A stretch of DNA of 8,847 bases from CAMCXE01 sp041179125 (GCA_041179125.1 JBEGTZ010000313.1:1-8847); one strand, 5' to 3'. Shown: positions 1-6,433, counted from the stretch's first letter. Notes: generated by a model not told the origin, from the sequence alone. Translations and numbers: made by a program.

Positions 1-9
1 CATCTAGCA

Positions 10-60
10 AAAGTTTAAAATTTCGAACAACCAATAAGGTTGCCCTTCATTTTAAACTTT
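10..60. repeat. Compound AT-rich inverted repeat
   Basis: AAAGTTTAAAAT at 10-21 is the exact reverse complement of ATTTTAAACTTT at 49-60. Nested inside is a second stem, CAACC at 28-32 with GGTTG at 38-42 around an AATAA loop. It could form a cruciform or an RNA hairpin ending a gene to the left of the window. There is no T-tract, so a standard intrinsic terminator is not clearly supported. Confidence 0.5.
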
Positions 61-75
61 CACTATCTGAACCAA

Positions 76-116
76 TGGCTTACACAGCTTTTGGGCGCTC
101 AACTGAGGTTTCTAGG
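76..116 (+). repeat. 41-bp dispersed repeat, left copy
   Basis: This segment, starting TGGCTTACACAGC and ending GAGGTTTCTAGG, matches the reverse complement of 6035-6075 at 39 of 41 positions; the mismatches are C/G at the eighth base and A/T eleven bases from the end. The core GCGCTCAACTGA plus GTTTC-AGG also recurs at 5883-5903. In the right copy the repeat is part of a palindrome; here the matching left arm (about 60-75) is degenerate. This looks like a REP/MITE-like dispersed element of the host genome. Confidence 0.7.
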
Positions 117-273
117 TTCAAGCCCGTGCAAGCGATTGCCGCGCCTAGAAAATTGAATTTTTACTAAGTGCATCAATAGCTTATGCAGGTTTTTGGCGCT
201 GGGTGAGGTTTTTAGGTTTGAGCGAAATGAACGGCGCAGAGCATACAGGATCCGAGTTTCTCAGTGTTACAGG

Positions 274-302
274 TGAAAACGGTTACATTGTGATGATATT
301 AT
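274..302 (+). promoter_or_regulatory. Candidate extended -10 promoter with LacI-like operator
   Basis: TATTAT at 297-302 matches the -10 consensus at five of six bases and is preceded by TGA (294-296), an extended -10 element. Seventeen bases upstream lies a poor -35, TGAAAA (274-279). Over that -35 sits TGAAAACGGTTACA (274-287), an imperfect palindrome with a central CG in the style of LacI-family operators (five of seven base pairs). A repressor bound there would block the promoter, which fits sugar-induced control of the downstream phosphorylase/epimerase genes. The assignment is by eye; no regulator gene is in the window. Confidence 0.35.
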
Positions 303-329
303 CCGCCGTTCAAAACAGCAGCGACTTAG

Positions 330-386
330 CCTAAAAACCTCGGCAGAGTTTTAGGTTTATAGCTTCATAAATTTTTAGGTTTATAG
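330..386. repeat. Short hairpin and direct repeats in the leader
   Basis: CCTAAAAACCTC (330-341) pairs with GAGTTTTAGG (346-355) around a GGCA loop with a two-base bulge. The 14-mer TTTTAGGTTTATAG occurs at 349-362 and again at 373-386. These are further members of the GAGGTTT-TAGG motif family found at both ends of the 0.4-5.8 kb gene block. They would fall in the 5' untranslated leader if transcription starts near 309. Confidence 0.5.
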
Positions 387-444
387 TGCAGCCCCATTTT
401 TGCCCGCATCTGGCCGCCAACCCTTTTTTAGTTTGGAATTTTTC

Positions 445-1641
445 ATGCCCTCCCACATGCCCACAAGCACGCCCAAGCTCACACCTGCAATTGAAGCCTT
501 AATGGCGCAGCACGCCGCGTTAATCCAACGCACCAATCAGCCCGCCACCAGTAACGGCGTGTACCAACGCTGGCAGAACCCGGTGCTTACCGGCGCCCAT
601 ACGCCGCTCTTCTGGCGCTACGATTTAAACCCCGCCAGCAACCCGCGCGGTTTGGAGCGGCAGGGCATTAACGCCACGTTTAACTCCGGCGCCCTGTTGT
701 GGCAGGGGCAGTACACGCTGGTGGTGCGGGTGGAAGGCGATGACCGCAAATCGTTTTTTGCCGTGGCACAAAGCCCCAACGGCGTGGATAACTTTACATT
801 TTGGGATTACCCCATCACCCTGCCTGAGACGGACGAGCCGGATATCAACGTGTACGACATGCGCCTAACCGCCCATGAGGACGGTTACATTTATGGCTTA
901 TTTTGCACTGAACGCAAAGACAGCACCCGGCCTGAAGACACCTCCGCCGCCACCGCCCAGTGCGGTATAGCCCGCACGCGGGACTTACTCACCTGGGAGC
1001 GGCTGCCGGATTTAATCACCTATTCGGGCCAGCAGCGCAATGTGGTGTTACATCCTGAATTCATCAACGGCCAGTACGGCCTGTACACCCGCCCACAGGA
1101 CGGTTTTATCTCCGTGGGCAGCGGTGGTGGCATTGGCTGGGGCCTGGCTGAATCCATGCTGCGCGCGGAAATCAAACAGGAAGTTATTGTGGATGCCAAG
1201 CATTACCACACCGTGCAAGAAGTGAAAAACGGCCAAGGCCCGGCGCCGATCAAAACCCCGCAGGGCTGGCTGCACCTAGCCCACGGCGTGCGCAACACGG
1301 CGGCGGGCCTGCGCTATGTGTTGTATGTTTTTCTCACCGATTTAACCGAACCCTGGCGCATCACACACAAACCGGCGGGGCATTTTTTAGCGCCGATGGG
1401 GGATGAGCGCGTGGGTGATGTGTCCAACGTGGTGTTCTCCAATGGCTGGATAGCAACGGAATCGGGCGAAGTTTTCATCTATTACGCCTCCTCCGACACG
1501 CGGATGCATGTGGCTACCAGCAGCATCGACCAACTGCTGGACTACGTAAAAAATACCCCACCCGACGGCTTGCGCAGCGCAGCCTCCGTGGCCACGCGCA
1601 ATCAACTCATCCAGCGCAACCTAGCCTTTTTAGGCGCTTAA
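445..1641 (+). CDS. GH130 4-O-beta-D-mannosyl-D-glucose phosphorylase
   Basis: Cytosolic glycoside phosphorylase of family GH130 that splits beta-1,4-mannosyl-glucose with inorganic phosphate into alpha-mannose 1-phosphate and glucose. The 398-residue product has the family's expected size (about 390). The N-terminal part carries an NPVLTG...PLFWRYDLNP segment followed by RQGINATFNSGA, typical of the five-bladed propeller's first blade. INVYDMRLTAHEDGYIYG contains Asp138, matching the proton-donor Asp of characterised GH130 enzymes. No signal peptide is seen. ATG 445 is preferred because a weak GGAA sits six bases upstream; TTG 400 would add 15 unrelated residues, and ATG 457 lacks a binding site but would also give a family-length protein. 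The next gene starts three bases after the stop, and its epimerase product supplies the substrate. The family is confident; substrate specificity is inferred from that pairing. Confidence 0.88.
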   Translation: MPSHMPTSTPKLTPAIEALMAQHAALIQRTNQPATSNGVYQRWQNPVLTGAHTPLFWRYDLNPASNPRGLERQGINATFNSGALLWQGQYTLVVRVEGDDRKSFFAVAQSPNGVDNFTFWDYPITLPETDEPDINVYDMRLTAHEDGYIYGLFCTERKDSTRPEDTSAATAQCGIARTRDLLTWERLPDLITYSGQQRNVVLHPEFINGQYGLYTRPQDGFISVGSGGGIGWGLAESMLRAEIKQEVIVDAKHYHTVQEVKNGQGPAPIKTPQGWLHLAHGVRNTAAGLRYVLYVFLTDLTEPWRITHKPAGHFLAPMGDERVGDVSNVVFSNGWIATESGEVFIYYASSDTRMHVATSSIDQLLDYVKNTPPDGLRSAASVATRNQLIQRNLAFLGA

Positions 1642-1644
1642 CCC

Positions 1645-2856
1645 ATGCCAGAAGCGCTCTTGGCGGAAGCGGAATTACAGGCTCAACTGCCTGTGTGGCA
1701 GGCTGAACTTCAGCAATTGGGCAACTGGTGGAGCGACATCGCGCGGGATCCTGCCGGTGGTTTTTATGGCGAGGTAGGCCTAGATAACCGCCCCGTGCCG
1801 GACGCGCCCAGGGGGCTGATTCAACAGGCGCGGATTTTGTATTTTTTTAGCCAGTTAGCGCGGCACACCGGCGAGCCAAAATTCGCACAGGCCGCAGAAC
1901 ACGCCTACCGCTATTTACACACCCATTTTGCTGATGTTCGTTATGGCGGCTATTTTTGGTCTGTGGCCGCCAATGGCGAAAAACTCGATGGCCGCAAACA
2001 CCTCTACGCCCAGGCCTTTATGATTTACGGCCTGGTCGCCTACCACCAATTAACACGCGCGGTAGAGCCTTTAAACGCCGCGCTGCACCTGTTCACGCTG
2101 ATTGAATGTTATGGCTTAGAGCCAGAATTTGGCGGTTATTTGGAAGCCTTTAGTGAACATTGGGGGCCGCTTGACGATATTCGATTATCGGAAAAAGAAC
2201 CCCTCGCGCCCAAAACCATGAACACCCACCTGCACATTTTAGAAGCCTACAGCGCCCTGGCGGAGGTCTGCGCTGAACCTGCGGTAACGTCTGCGCTTAA
2301 GCGTCTAGTCGGCTGGTTTTGTCAGCACATCATTAACCGCCAAAGCGGCCATGTGCGCATGTTTATGGACATGCAGTGGCGGGATCTCTCCCGCGTAATT
2401 TCCTTCGGCCACGATATTGAAACCAGCTGGTTGCTGCACAAAGCATTGCAAGCCTGTGGTGATGAAACGCTGTTACATTCACACCAAAACCTGGTTTTAC
2501 GCCTGGCGGAGGTAAGCCTTGCTGAAGCAGGCTCCCCAACAGGAGGGGTTCGCGACGAACAAGAACTACACAGCGGCACCTACCACGAGGACCGAACCTG
2601 GTGGGCGCAGTCGGAAGCCTTGGTGGGCTATTTATACGCTTGGAAACTCAGCGGCGATGAACGTTACGCCCAGCGCGCACAGGCCATCTGGCAATTTATT
2701 TGGGATCACCACCGGGACGCCATCGGCGGCGAGTGGTTTTGGTTTTCAACCCTGGATGTGGCCGCAGCGGACCGCAATTACAAATCCGGTTTTTGGAAAT
2801 GCCCCTACCACAATGGCCGCGCTTTAATTGAAGCCTGCCGGATATTGTGCGCTTAG
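1645..2856 (+). CDS. Cellobiose/mannobiose 2-epimerase (AGE family)
   Basis: Member of the N-acylglucosamine 2-epimerase superfamily, cellobiose 2-epimerase type (403 residues, normal length, cytosolic, alpha/alpha-barrel). It interconverts the reducing-end glucose and mannose of beta-1,4-disaccharides, so mannobiose becomes mannosyl-glucose, the substrate of the preceding phosphorylase. Visible signatures are QARILYFFS (61-69), TMNTHLHILEAYSAL with His195 and His197, ISFGHDIETSWLL with His256, HEDRTWWAQSEALVGY (314-329) and KCPYHNGRA with His389; the last two histidines correspond to the acid/base pair known in this family. ATG 1645 follows the upstream stop by only three bases with no clear ribosome binding site, suggesting translational coupling. 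AGE relatives acting on N-acylglucosamine or free mannose are less likely given the HNGRA ending and the GH130 neighbour. Confidence 0.9.
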   Translation: MPEALLAEAELQAQLPVWQAELQQLGNWWSDIARDPAGGFYGEVGLDNRPVPDAPRGLIQQARILYFFSQLARHTGEPKFAQAAEHAYRYLHTHFADVRYGGYFWSVAANGEKLDGRKHLYAQAFMIYGLVAYHQLTRAVEPLNAALHLFTLIECYGLEPEFGGYLEAFSEHWGPLDDIRLSEKEPLAPKTMNTHLHILEAYSALAEVCAEPAVTSALKRLVGWFCQHIINRQSGHVRMFMDMQWRDLSRVISFGHDIETSWLLHKALQACGDETLLHSHQNLVLRLAEVSLAEAGSPTGGVRDEQELHSGTYHEDRTWWAQSEALVGYLYAWKLSGDERYAQRAQAIWQFIWDHHRDAIGGEWFWFSTLDVAAADRNYKSGFWKCPYHNGRALIEACRILCA

Positions 2857-2870
2857 GGTTTTGGATTTCT

Positions 2871-2928
2871 GGGTTTATTTCCAAACCCGCAATCATGGTG
2901 AATATTTAACAAATCCCTTAAGGGTTTT
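2871..2928 (+). terminator. Possible weak terminator region after the epimerase gene
   Basis: Two small palindromes follow the epimerase stop: GGGTTT/AAACCC at 2871-2876 and 2883-2888 with a six-base loop, and AAATCCCTTAAGGGTTTT at 2911-2928, whose stem is AAA-CCC/GGG-TTT around TTAA, followed by TCTCA. The second resembles a weak intrinsic terminator separating the sugar operon from the next one. Stems are short, so this is tentative. I could not identify a convincing promoter for the 2995 gene in the 138-bp gap. Confidence 0.25.
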
Positions 2929-2994
2929 CTCACATATTTAATCCTTTGTGAACGGTTAATCTGTACCTACACCGCAACCAAAGGAAATACCACC

Positions 2995-3768
2995 ATGTTA
3001 ACTGCAACCGATCTATCCAATATTCAAACCACCCCACAGGCTGAAAATACTATTTATATTGTCAGCTCAAAATTCGCCGATTTTTGTGATTATGAGCGAA
3101 TATGGGATTACCAAACCGCGCTGGAAAACCTGCAAAAAATTGCACAGCAGGTGGATAAAATCATTCTGGGCCAAGGGCTTGGGCAGGAACAGCGCCAGCG
3201 CCTGCTGGAGGGTTTAAAATTTTTAAGCGCTAAAAACTCTATTCGAGTGTTTGATCATATTCACCGGCGCGTAGCCAAAGAAAAGGTCCACAAAGTTCGC
3301 GACAATAACGTCATGGTATCAGGCCCTCAGCGCTTAAATGACAGCACTTTTGAAGCCTTTTTAGTGGTTGATGAAAACTGCGCTGAAATGTCTGACCACC
3401 AAACCGGTGAGCACGTACAAGGCGCAGTTCTTATAGAAGCGTCGCGACAAATGTTTATGGCCTGCGCCACCACATTTGAATTATCACCAGAGGCCAGCGC
3501 TAAAATAGGTGATATGCATTTTGCCTTAAATGAAATGCGCGTTGTATTTCATAACTTTGTTTTCCCCATTGAAACCCGCATTGAACTGCATTTTGACGGT
3601 GCCAATGTGCGCGATAAAACCGCCGAGGGCAAAGCACATATTGTTTTTTACCAAAACGACAAAGTGTGCTGCGAAGTGTTTTGTATTGCGCAGGCCTTTT
3701 CCAAAAAAATGCTCAAAGTATTGGAAGCAAAAAGTGCGCGCAGCGCCCGCCGCAGCGCCATTCATTGA
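2995..3768 (+). CDS. AfsA-like single-hotdog protein with an extra N-terminal domain
   Basis: The C-terminal 160 residues look like one AfsA-type hotdog domain, the fold of A-factor (gamma-butyrolactone) synthases of Streptomyces, which join a beta-ketoacyl chain to dihydroxyacetone phosphate. Supporting signatures are VHKVRDNNVMVSGPQRL (98-114) and DHQTGEHVQGAVLIEASRQMF (134-154), equivalent to the AfsA H-x(4)-H-V-x-G...E-A-x-RQ stretch. AfsA itself has two tandem hotdog repeats in about 300 residues; here only one is seen. Residues 20-95 form an unfamiliar, probably alpha/beta segment. The tail is basic (ARSARRSAIH). AAGGA at 2981-2985 lies nine bases before ATG 2995. The IspH-like gene starts nine bases after the stop, so this heads a three-gene operon. 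The hotdog assignment is good; the reaction is unknown, and a dehydratase or thioesterase role remains possible. Confidence 0.75.
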   Translation: MLTATDLSNIQTTPQAENTIYIVSSKFADFCDYERIWDYQTALENLQKIAQQVDKIILGQGLGQEQRQRLLEGLKFLSAKNSIRVFDHIHRRVAKEKVHKVRDNNVMVSGPQRLNDSTFEAFLVVDENCAEMSDHQTGEHVQGAVLIEASRQMFMACATTFELSPEASAKIGDMHFALNEMRVVFHNFVFPIETRIELHFDGANVRDKTAEGKAHIVFYQNDKVCCEVFCIAQAFSKKMLKVLEAKSARSARRSAIH

Positions 3769-3777
3769 GGAAAACGC

Positions 3778-4857
3778 ATGGACGTTTTATTGCTGGAAAA
3801 AGATGGCCGCTGTGTATGGCTTGAGAATAAAGTGCTAAAAGGACTTATGCCTATGTCCATACGCAATTCGGTAAATCCATTCGCGCAAAAAGTGTTTTTA
3901 ATTGTGGATTGGGTTTCTAATGATTTTGGCCGCGTAGGCGTGGATTTAAAATGGCTGAAAACATTGGGCGTTCCCGTGGTGGAAAAGGCAAAGGATTTGC
4001 CCCTAGGCAAGGATTTTAAAGTGATTAATACCGGCTACGATTCCATTGTGGAGGAGGAAATAATCCTGCGTTCACGGGGTGTGGATATTATTGATAAACC
4101 CTGCCCATTTGTACGCAAACTGCGCGATATTTTTACCGAACACGATGGCAGTCACCAAATTGTGCTGTTGTGTGAGGATAACCACATCGTAGTAAAAAAT
4201 TATGCCAGTGTATTTCCGCAGGATTTAATTTTAGTGCAAATGCATAACTATCAAGAGCGCATAACCCAAAACAGCAATGGCAAACCGCTAAAACTAGTGC
4301 CCTATGTGACTTTTTTAGAAAGTGATGCAGAAGCAATAATGACGTTTATTCACAAAACACTGCCTGATTTAAACACCGTTTGTGAGCGCACCGCCTGTAT
4401 TTGGGTGAAAAGCAAAGCCAGCCCAATACAAGAAATAAACCAATTGCCTGCGGAAAAATTACAAGGCGTACAGGACGCATTGCTAATAACTACCGCAAAT
4501 TCAACCAATAAATCAGTGGTTTCTCTGGAAAACACGCTTGTAAATAAAGGCCTGCAAGTGGTGCAAATTGGCTCATTAAGTGAATTTATGCGCTACCAAA
4601 AAAGCCATAAAAAAAGCAAAGTACTGCTGGTGCGCTCGCCAATCCCCAATCAGGCGGAATACCCCATCATGCAATACATAAAACACGGCTTATTGGCCGC
4701 TTATTGGGCGGCATTACAACAAAGTGCAGCGATAAAAATAGCCAAGGTAAAACTCTATAAGCTGTTTTATTTCGCCTATTTTAGAATTAAACCCGAAGCG
4801 GGAAAACAGGAAGCGGAACAATTCGGTCTGTTAAAAACTCAGCACACAGGGGAATAA
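3778..4857 (+). CDS. Divergent IspH/LytB-like iron-sulphur protein
   Basis: I read this 359-residue protein as a distant homologue of IspH (LytB), the [4Fe-4S] enzyme that reductively removes the hydroxyl of HMBPP in the MEP isoprenoid pathway. Matches in order: GRCVWLENKVLKG with Cys12 (IspH Cys12 region), NTGYDSIVEEEIILRSRGVDIIDKPCPFVRKL with Cys109 (IspH HGV...ATCPLV, Cys96), CEDNHIVVKN (132-141; IspH GHxGHPE), Cys202 or Cys207 in TVCERTACIW (IspH CYATxNRQ), and ALLITTANSTNKSVVSLENTLVNKG (IspH GxxNSSN block). Three cluster cysteines thus seem kept, but the diphosphate-binding histidines at the HGV and second-repeat positions and the GHPE glutamate are replaced. A different substrate is therefore likely, and it is probably not the housekeeping ispH. 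GAGGA at 3767-3771 overlaps the upstream stop, six bases before ATG. The C-terminus (320-359) is extended and basic/aromatic. Confidence 0.7.
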   Translation: MDVLLLEKDGRCVWLENKVLKGLMPMSIRNSVNPFAQKVFLIVDWVSNDFGRVGVDLKWLKTLGVPVVEKAKDLPLGKDFKVINTGYDSIVEEEIILRSRGVDIIDKPCPFVRKLRDIFTEHDGSHQIVLLCEDNHIVVKNYASVFPQDLILVQMHNYQERITQNSNGKPLKLVPYVTFLESDAEAIMTFIHKTLPDLNTVCERTACIWVKSKASPIQEINQLPAEKLQGVQDALLITTANSTNKSVVSLENTLVNKGLQVVQIGSLSEFMRYQKSHKKSKVLLVRSPIPNQAEYPIMQYIKHGLLAAYWAALQQSAAIKIAKVKLYKLFYFAYFRIKPEAGKQEAEQFGLLKTQHTGE

Positions 4858-4859
4858 AC

Positions 4860-5828
4860 ATGATTATCGGGATTACAGGCGCCAGCGGAAATTTGGGTCG
4901 TCGTTTAGTGCAGTATTTTTTAAGTCATTTAGGCGCAGAGGATAAAATTCGCTGCTTAGTGCGCAAATTACCTGAAGGCGTAACCGATGACAGAATAACC
5001 TGGGTGCAAGGCGATTTAAGCCAAAGCCATACGTTAGAGCACTTCACCCAAGGCTTGGATGTGTGTGTGCATTTAGCGTCTTTAGTGGGGTTTGCCCGCG
5101 CAGAGGAATACCACCGCGTGAATGTTGCAGGCACCGCATTGTTGTGTGAAATGCTCTTAAGCCACGCGCCTCAATGCAGGCTTATCCACTGCTCATCCAT
5201 TGCGGTGTTGCGGCGCAACCATCGTTTTGCGTGGTTAAATACCGATTACGCCAACAGCAAATTTGCAGCGGATCAAGTGGTAAAAAATTATCGCACGCAG
5301 CAAAACTTACACAGCAATATTGTGTACCCAGGCCTTATTTATGGGCCGGAAGATAAAAATTTTATTCCCACATTAGGCCGCTACCTTAAAAAAGGCGTGG
5401 TATTTTTTATCCGTGGCGGTGAACAGCATTGCCCCGCTGTTTTTATTGATGACTTATGTGAATTATTCTGGCAGGCCGCACTAAAAAAACCTGCGTCAGG
5501 AAGAGATTTTATTGGCGTGGGCCAGCAGGAAGTGGGCGTGCATGAATTTATCGGTGAACTCGCCCAGATGATGCACTTAAATAAACCATCAACTGTAGTG
5601 CCTAAATGGTTGTTGATGCCATTGGCCATAGGTATGGATAAACTCTATCAACTCGCCGGAAAAAAACACGCCCCCATGATTTCTATGCGCAGCGTAGATT
5701 TACTCTCCATTAATTTATCACCCCAATTGGTGGAGGAGTTTAATCGCGGGTTTTGGGCGCCTCAAATGGCCATGCATAATGGGCTACAACTGTCGCTGCG
5801 TTGGTGTAAGGAGCAAAAATTATTGTAG
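4860..5828 (+). CDS. NAD(P)-dependent extended SDR (epimerase/dehydratase/reductase)
   Basis: Extended short-chain dehydrogenase of 322 residues, a usual length. The Rossmann motif GITGASGNLG is at 4-13, GDL at 51-53 and HLAS at 71-74 follow as in the family, the catalytic Ser is 112 or 113 in CSSIAV, and the YxxxK pair is Tyr130 and Lys134 in YANSKFAAD. PGLIYGPEDKNF and AVFIDDLCELFWQA are the usual substrate-side blocks. It resembles the 3beta-hydroxysteroid/dihydroflavonol reductase-like branch more than sugar-nucleotide epimerases, but the substrate cannot be read from sequence. It starts two bases after the IspH-like gene, with AGGGGA at 4848-4853 six bases upstream, so it is the third gene of the operon and probably acts on the same metabolite, reducing a keto group or double bond. 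Confidence 0.85.
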   Translation: MIIGITGASGNLGRRLVQYFLSHLGAEDKIRCLVRKLPEGVTDDRITWVQGDLSQSHTLEHFTQGLDVCVHLASLVGFARAEEYHRVNVAGTALLCEMLLSHAPQCRLIHCSSIAVLRRNHRFAWLNTDYANSKFAADQVVKNYRTQQNLHSNIVYPGLIYGPEDKNFIPTLGRYLKKGVVFFIRGGEQHCPAVFIDDLCELFWQAALKKPASGRDFIGVGQQEVGVHEFIGELAQMMHLNKPSTVVPKWLLMPLAIGMDKLYQLAGKKHAPMISMRSVDLLSINLSPQLVEEFNRGFWAPQMAMHNGLQLSLRWCKEQKLL

Positions 5829-5853
5829 GTTTTCTCGGCTCTAACCCTTCATT

Positions 5854-5902
5854 CTGGAAGCTTCAGTTGAACACCTCTCGAGCGCTCAACTGAAGTTTCC
5901 AG
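5854..5902. repeat. 17-bp-stem palindrome after the SDR gene
   Basis: CTGGAAGCTTCAGTTGA (5854-5870) is complementary to TCAACTGAAGTTTCCAG (5886-5902) with one mismatch, around a 15-base loop. The right arm with its GCGCTCAACTGA core matches the 41-bp dispersed repeat at 76-116, so this is a divergent member of the same family. Lying 25 bases after the operon's last stop, it could form a transcript-end or mRNA-stabilising hairpin of REP type; there is no T-tract directly after it. Confidence 0.7.
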
Positions 5903-6034
5903 GATAAAACTCCTTTCTTTTGTGGTACGCGCAATGTGCGACACACCTCTCACAATAAAAGCCCATTAGTTCCATTTTTGCACGCCCTAGCATTTTAGAA
6001 TTCGCGAGGTGTTTTTTGCTTTTAGCACTTTAAT

Positions 6035-6091
6035 CCTAGAAACCACAGTTGAGCGCCCAAAAGCTGTCTAAGCCAACTGAGGTTTTTAGGT
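6035..6091 (-). repeat. 41-bp dispersed repeat, right inverted copy, within a palindrome
   Basis: Positions 6035-6075 are the reverse complement of 76-116 with two mismatches. The copy also forms a hairpin: CCTAGAAACCACAGTTG (6035-6051) pairs with CAACTGAGGTTTTTAGG (6074-6090), 15 of 17 bases. The unit is therefore palindromic, with a GC-containing loop (AGCGCCCAAAAGC...) that is conserved between copies. Confidence 0.7.
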
Positions 6092-6156
6092 TAACACCTT
6101 CAGCACCTAAAATACCTTCAACTGAAAACCCCATTCATTGTTTAACGGAGCCTAAT

Positions 6157-6411
6157 ATGCATCTGGCTAAACTCTTTTTTATCGTACCGAGCCTAATGGT
6201 ACTTACAGCCTGTAACGGCGTTGAATCACCCGCGTCCGGTAATGGTGCGGCAACATCTAACAACCAAGGCCCCAAACCCCCAGCGCCTATTGCCAGCAGT
6301 CAAATGCTGGCGGATGGCAGTGTATATATTGCGAATTTAAATGCATCTGTGTCTGAAAAAAGCGCTTTATTAAAAGACGGCAGCGTCTATGTGGTCACGC
6401 CTAAAAAATAG
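6157..6411 (+). CDS. Small lipoprotein with duplicated DGSVY motif
   Basis: An 84-residue predicted lipoprotein. MHLAKLFFIVPSLMVLTAC is a typical type II signal peptide with lipobox LTAC, so Cys19 would be lipidated and the protein anchored in the outer or inner membrane. After a low-complexity Ser/Asn/Gly/Pro linker (20-47) come two similar units, SQMLADGSVYIANLN and SALLKDGSVYVVTPKK, i.e. two short beta-hairpin-like repeats sharing L-x-DGSVY. ATG 6157 is chosen because CGGAG (6146-6150) lies six bases upstream and the lipobox then falls at the right distance; the frame stays open to a TTG at 6049 inside the repeat element, which is not a credible start. It sits 22 bases before the next secreted-protein gene, so the two are probably cotranscribed. 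I do not recognise the family. Confidence 0.72.
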   Translation: MHLAKLFFIVPSLMVLTACNGVESPASGNGAATSNNQGPKPPAPIASSQMLADGSVYIANLNASVSEKSALLKDGSVYVVTPKK

Positions 6412-6433
6412 TAATTACTCTTGGAGCACTCCT

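Larger units (their letters stand above)
1..444. other. Repeat-rich intergenic region upstream of the mannan disaccharide operon
   Basis: No convincing gene is visible here. The stretch holds an AT-rich hairpin (10-60), one copy of a 41-bp repeat (76-116), several copies of a short motif close to GAGGTTTYTAGGTT (105-118, 205-219, inverted at 330-341, degenerate at 346-358 and 375-382), a 14-bp direct repeat (349-362 and 373-386), and a candidate promoter with operator (274-302). The segments 90-121 and 191-222 resemble each other (TTTTGGCGCT-like start, GAGGTTT, TAGGTT, then AGC), suggesting local duplication of a repeat unit. The open frame continues upstream of 445 to a TTG at 400, but the peptide there resembles nothing in the GH130 family. 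Confidence 0.6.
5829..6156. other. Repeat-rich intergenic region between operon and lipoprotein gene
   Basis: No gene is supported in these 328 bases. It contains the long palindrome 5854-5902, the palindromic 41-bp repeat copy at 6035-6091 and a degenerate copy near 6106-6128 (CCTAAAAT...TTCAACTGAAAACC). ACACCTCTC occurs at 5871-5879 and 5943-5951, and the latter can pair with GCGAGGTGT at 6004-6012, which runs into six T residues (6012-6017); a long-loop terminator or structured leader is possible but weak. The promoter of the lipoprotein gene must lie here, but I cannot place it. Confidence 0.55.

Noticed and set aside
400..444. TTG start extending the GH130 protein by 15 residues
   Set aside because: The extension lacks family similarity and a binding site; ATG 445 gives the usual length.
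2322..2579. Minus-strand open frames such as this one, 1048-1275, 3762-4010 and 8409-8675
   Set aside because: They lie opposite well-supported genes, lack binding sites and show no recognisable motifs.
2930..2951. TCACA...TGTGA inverted repeat considered as a CRP site
   Set aside because: The half-sites are in the reverse order of a CRP site and the 12-base spacing is wrong.
3778..4857. Housekeeping ispH
   Set aside because: Key substrate-binding residues are replaced and the operon context is not that of isoprenoid synthesis.
6049..6156. Upstream TTG extension of the lipoprotein frame
   Set aside because: It would begin inside the palindromic repeat and bury the lipobox signal peptide; CGGAG supports ATG 6157.
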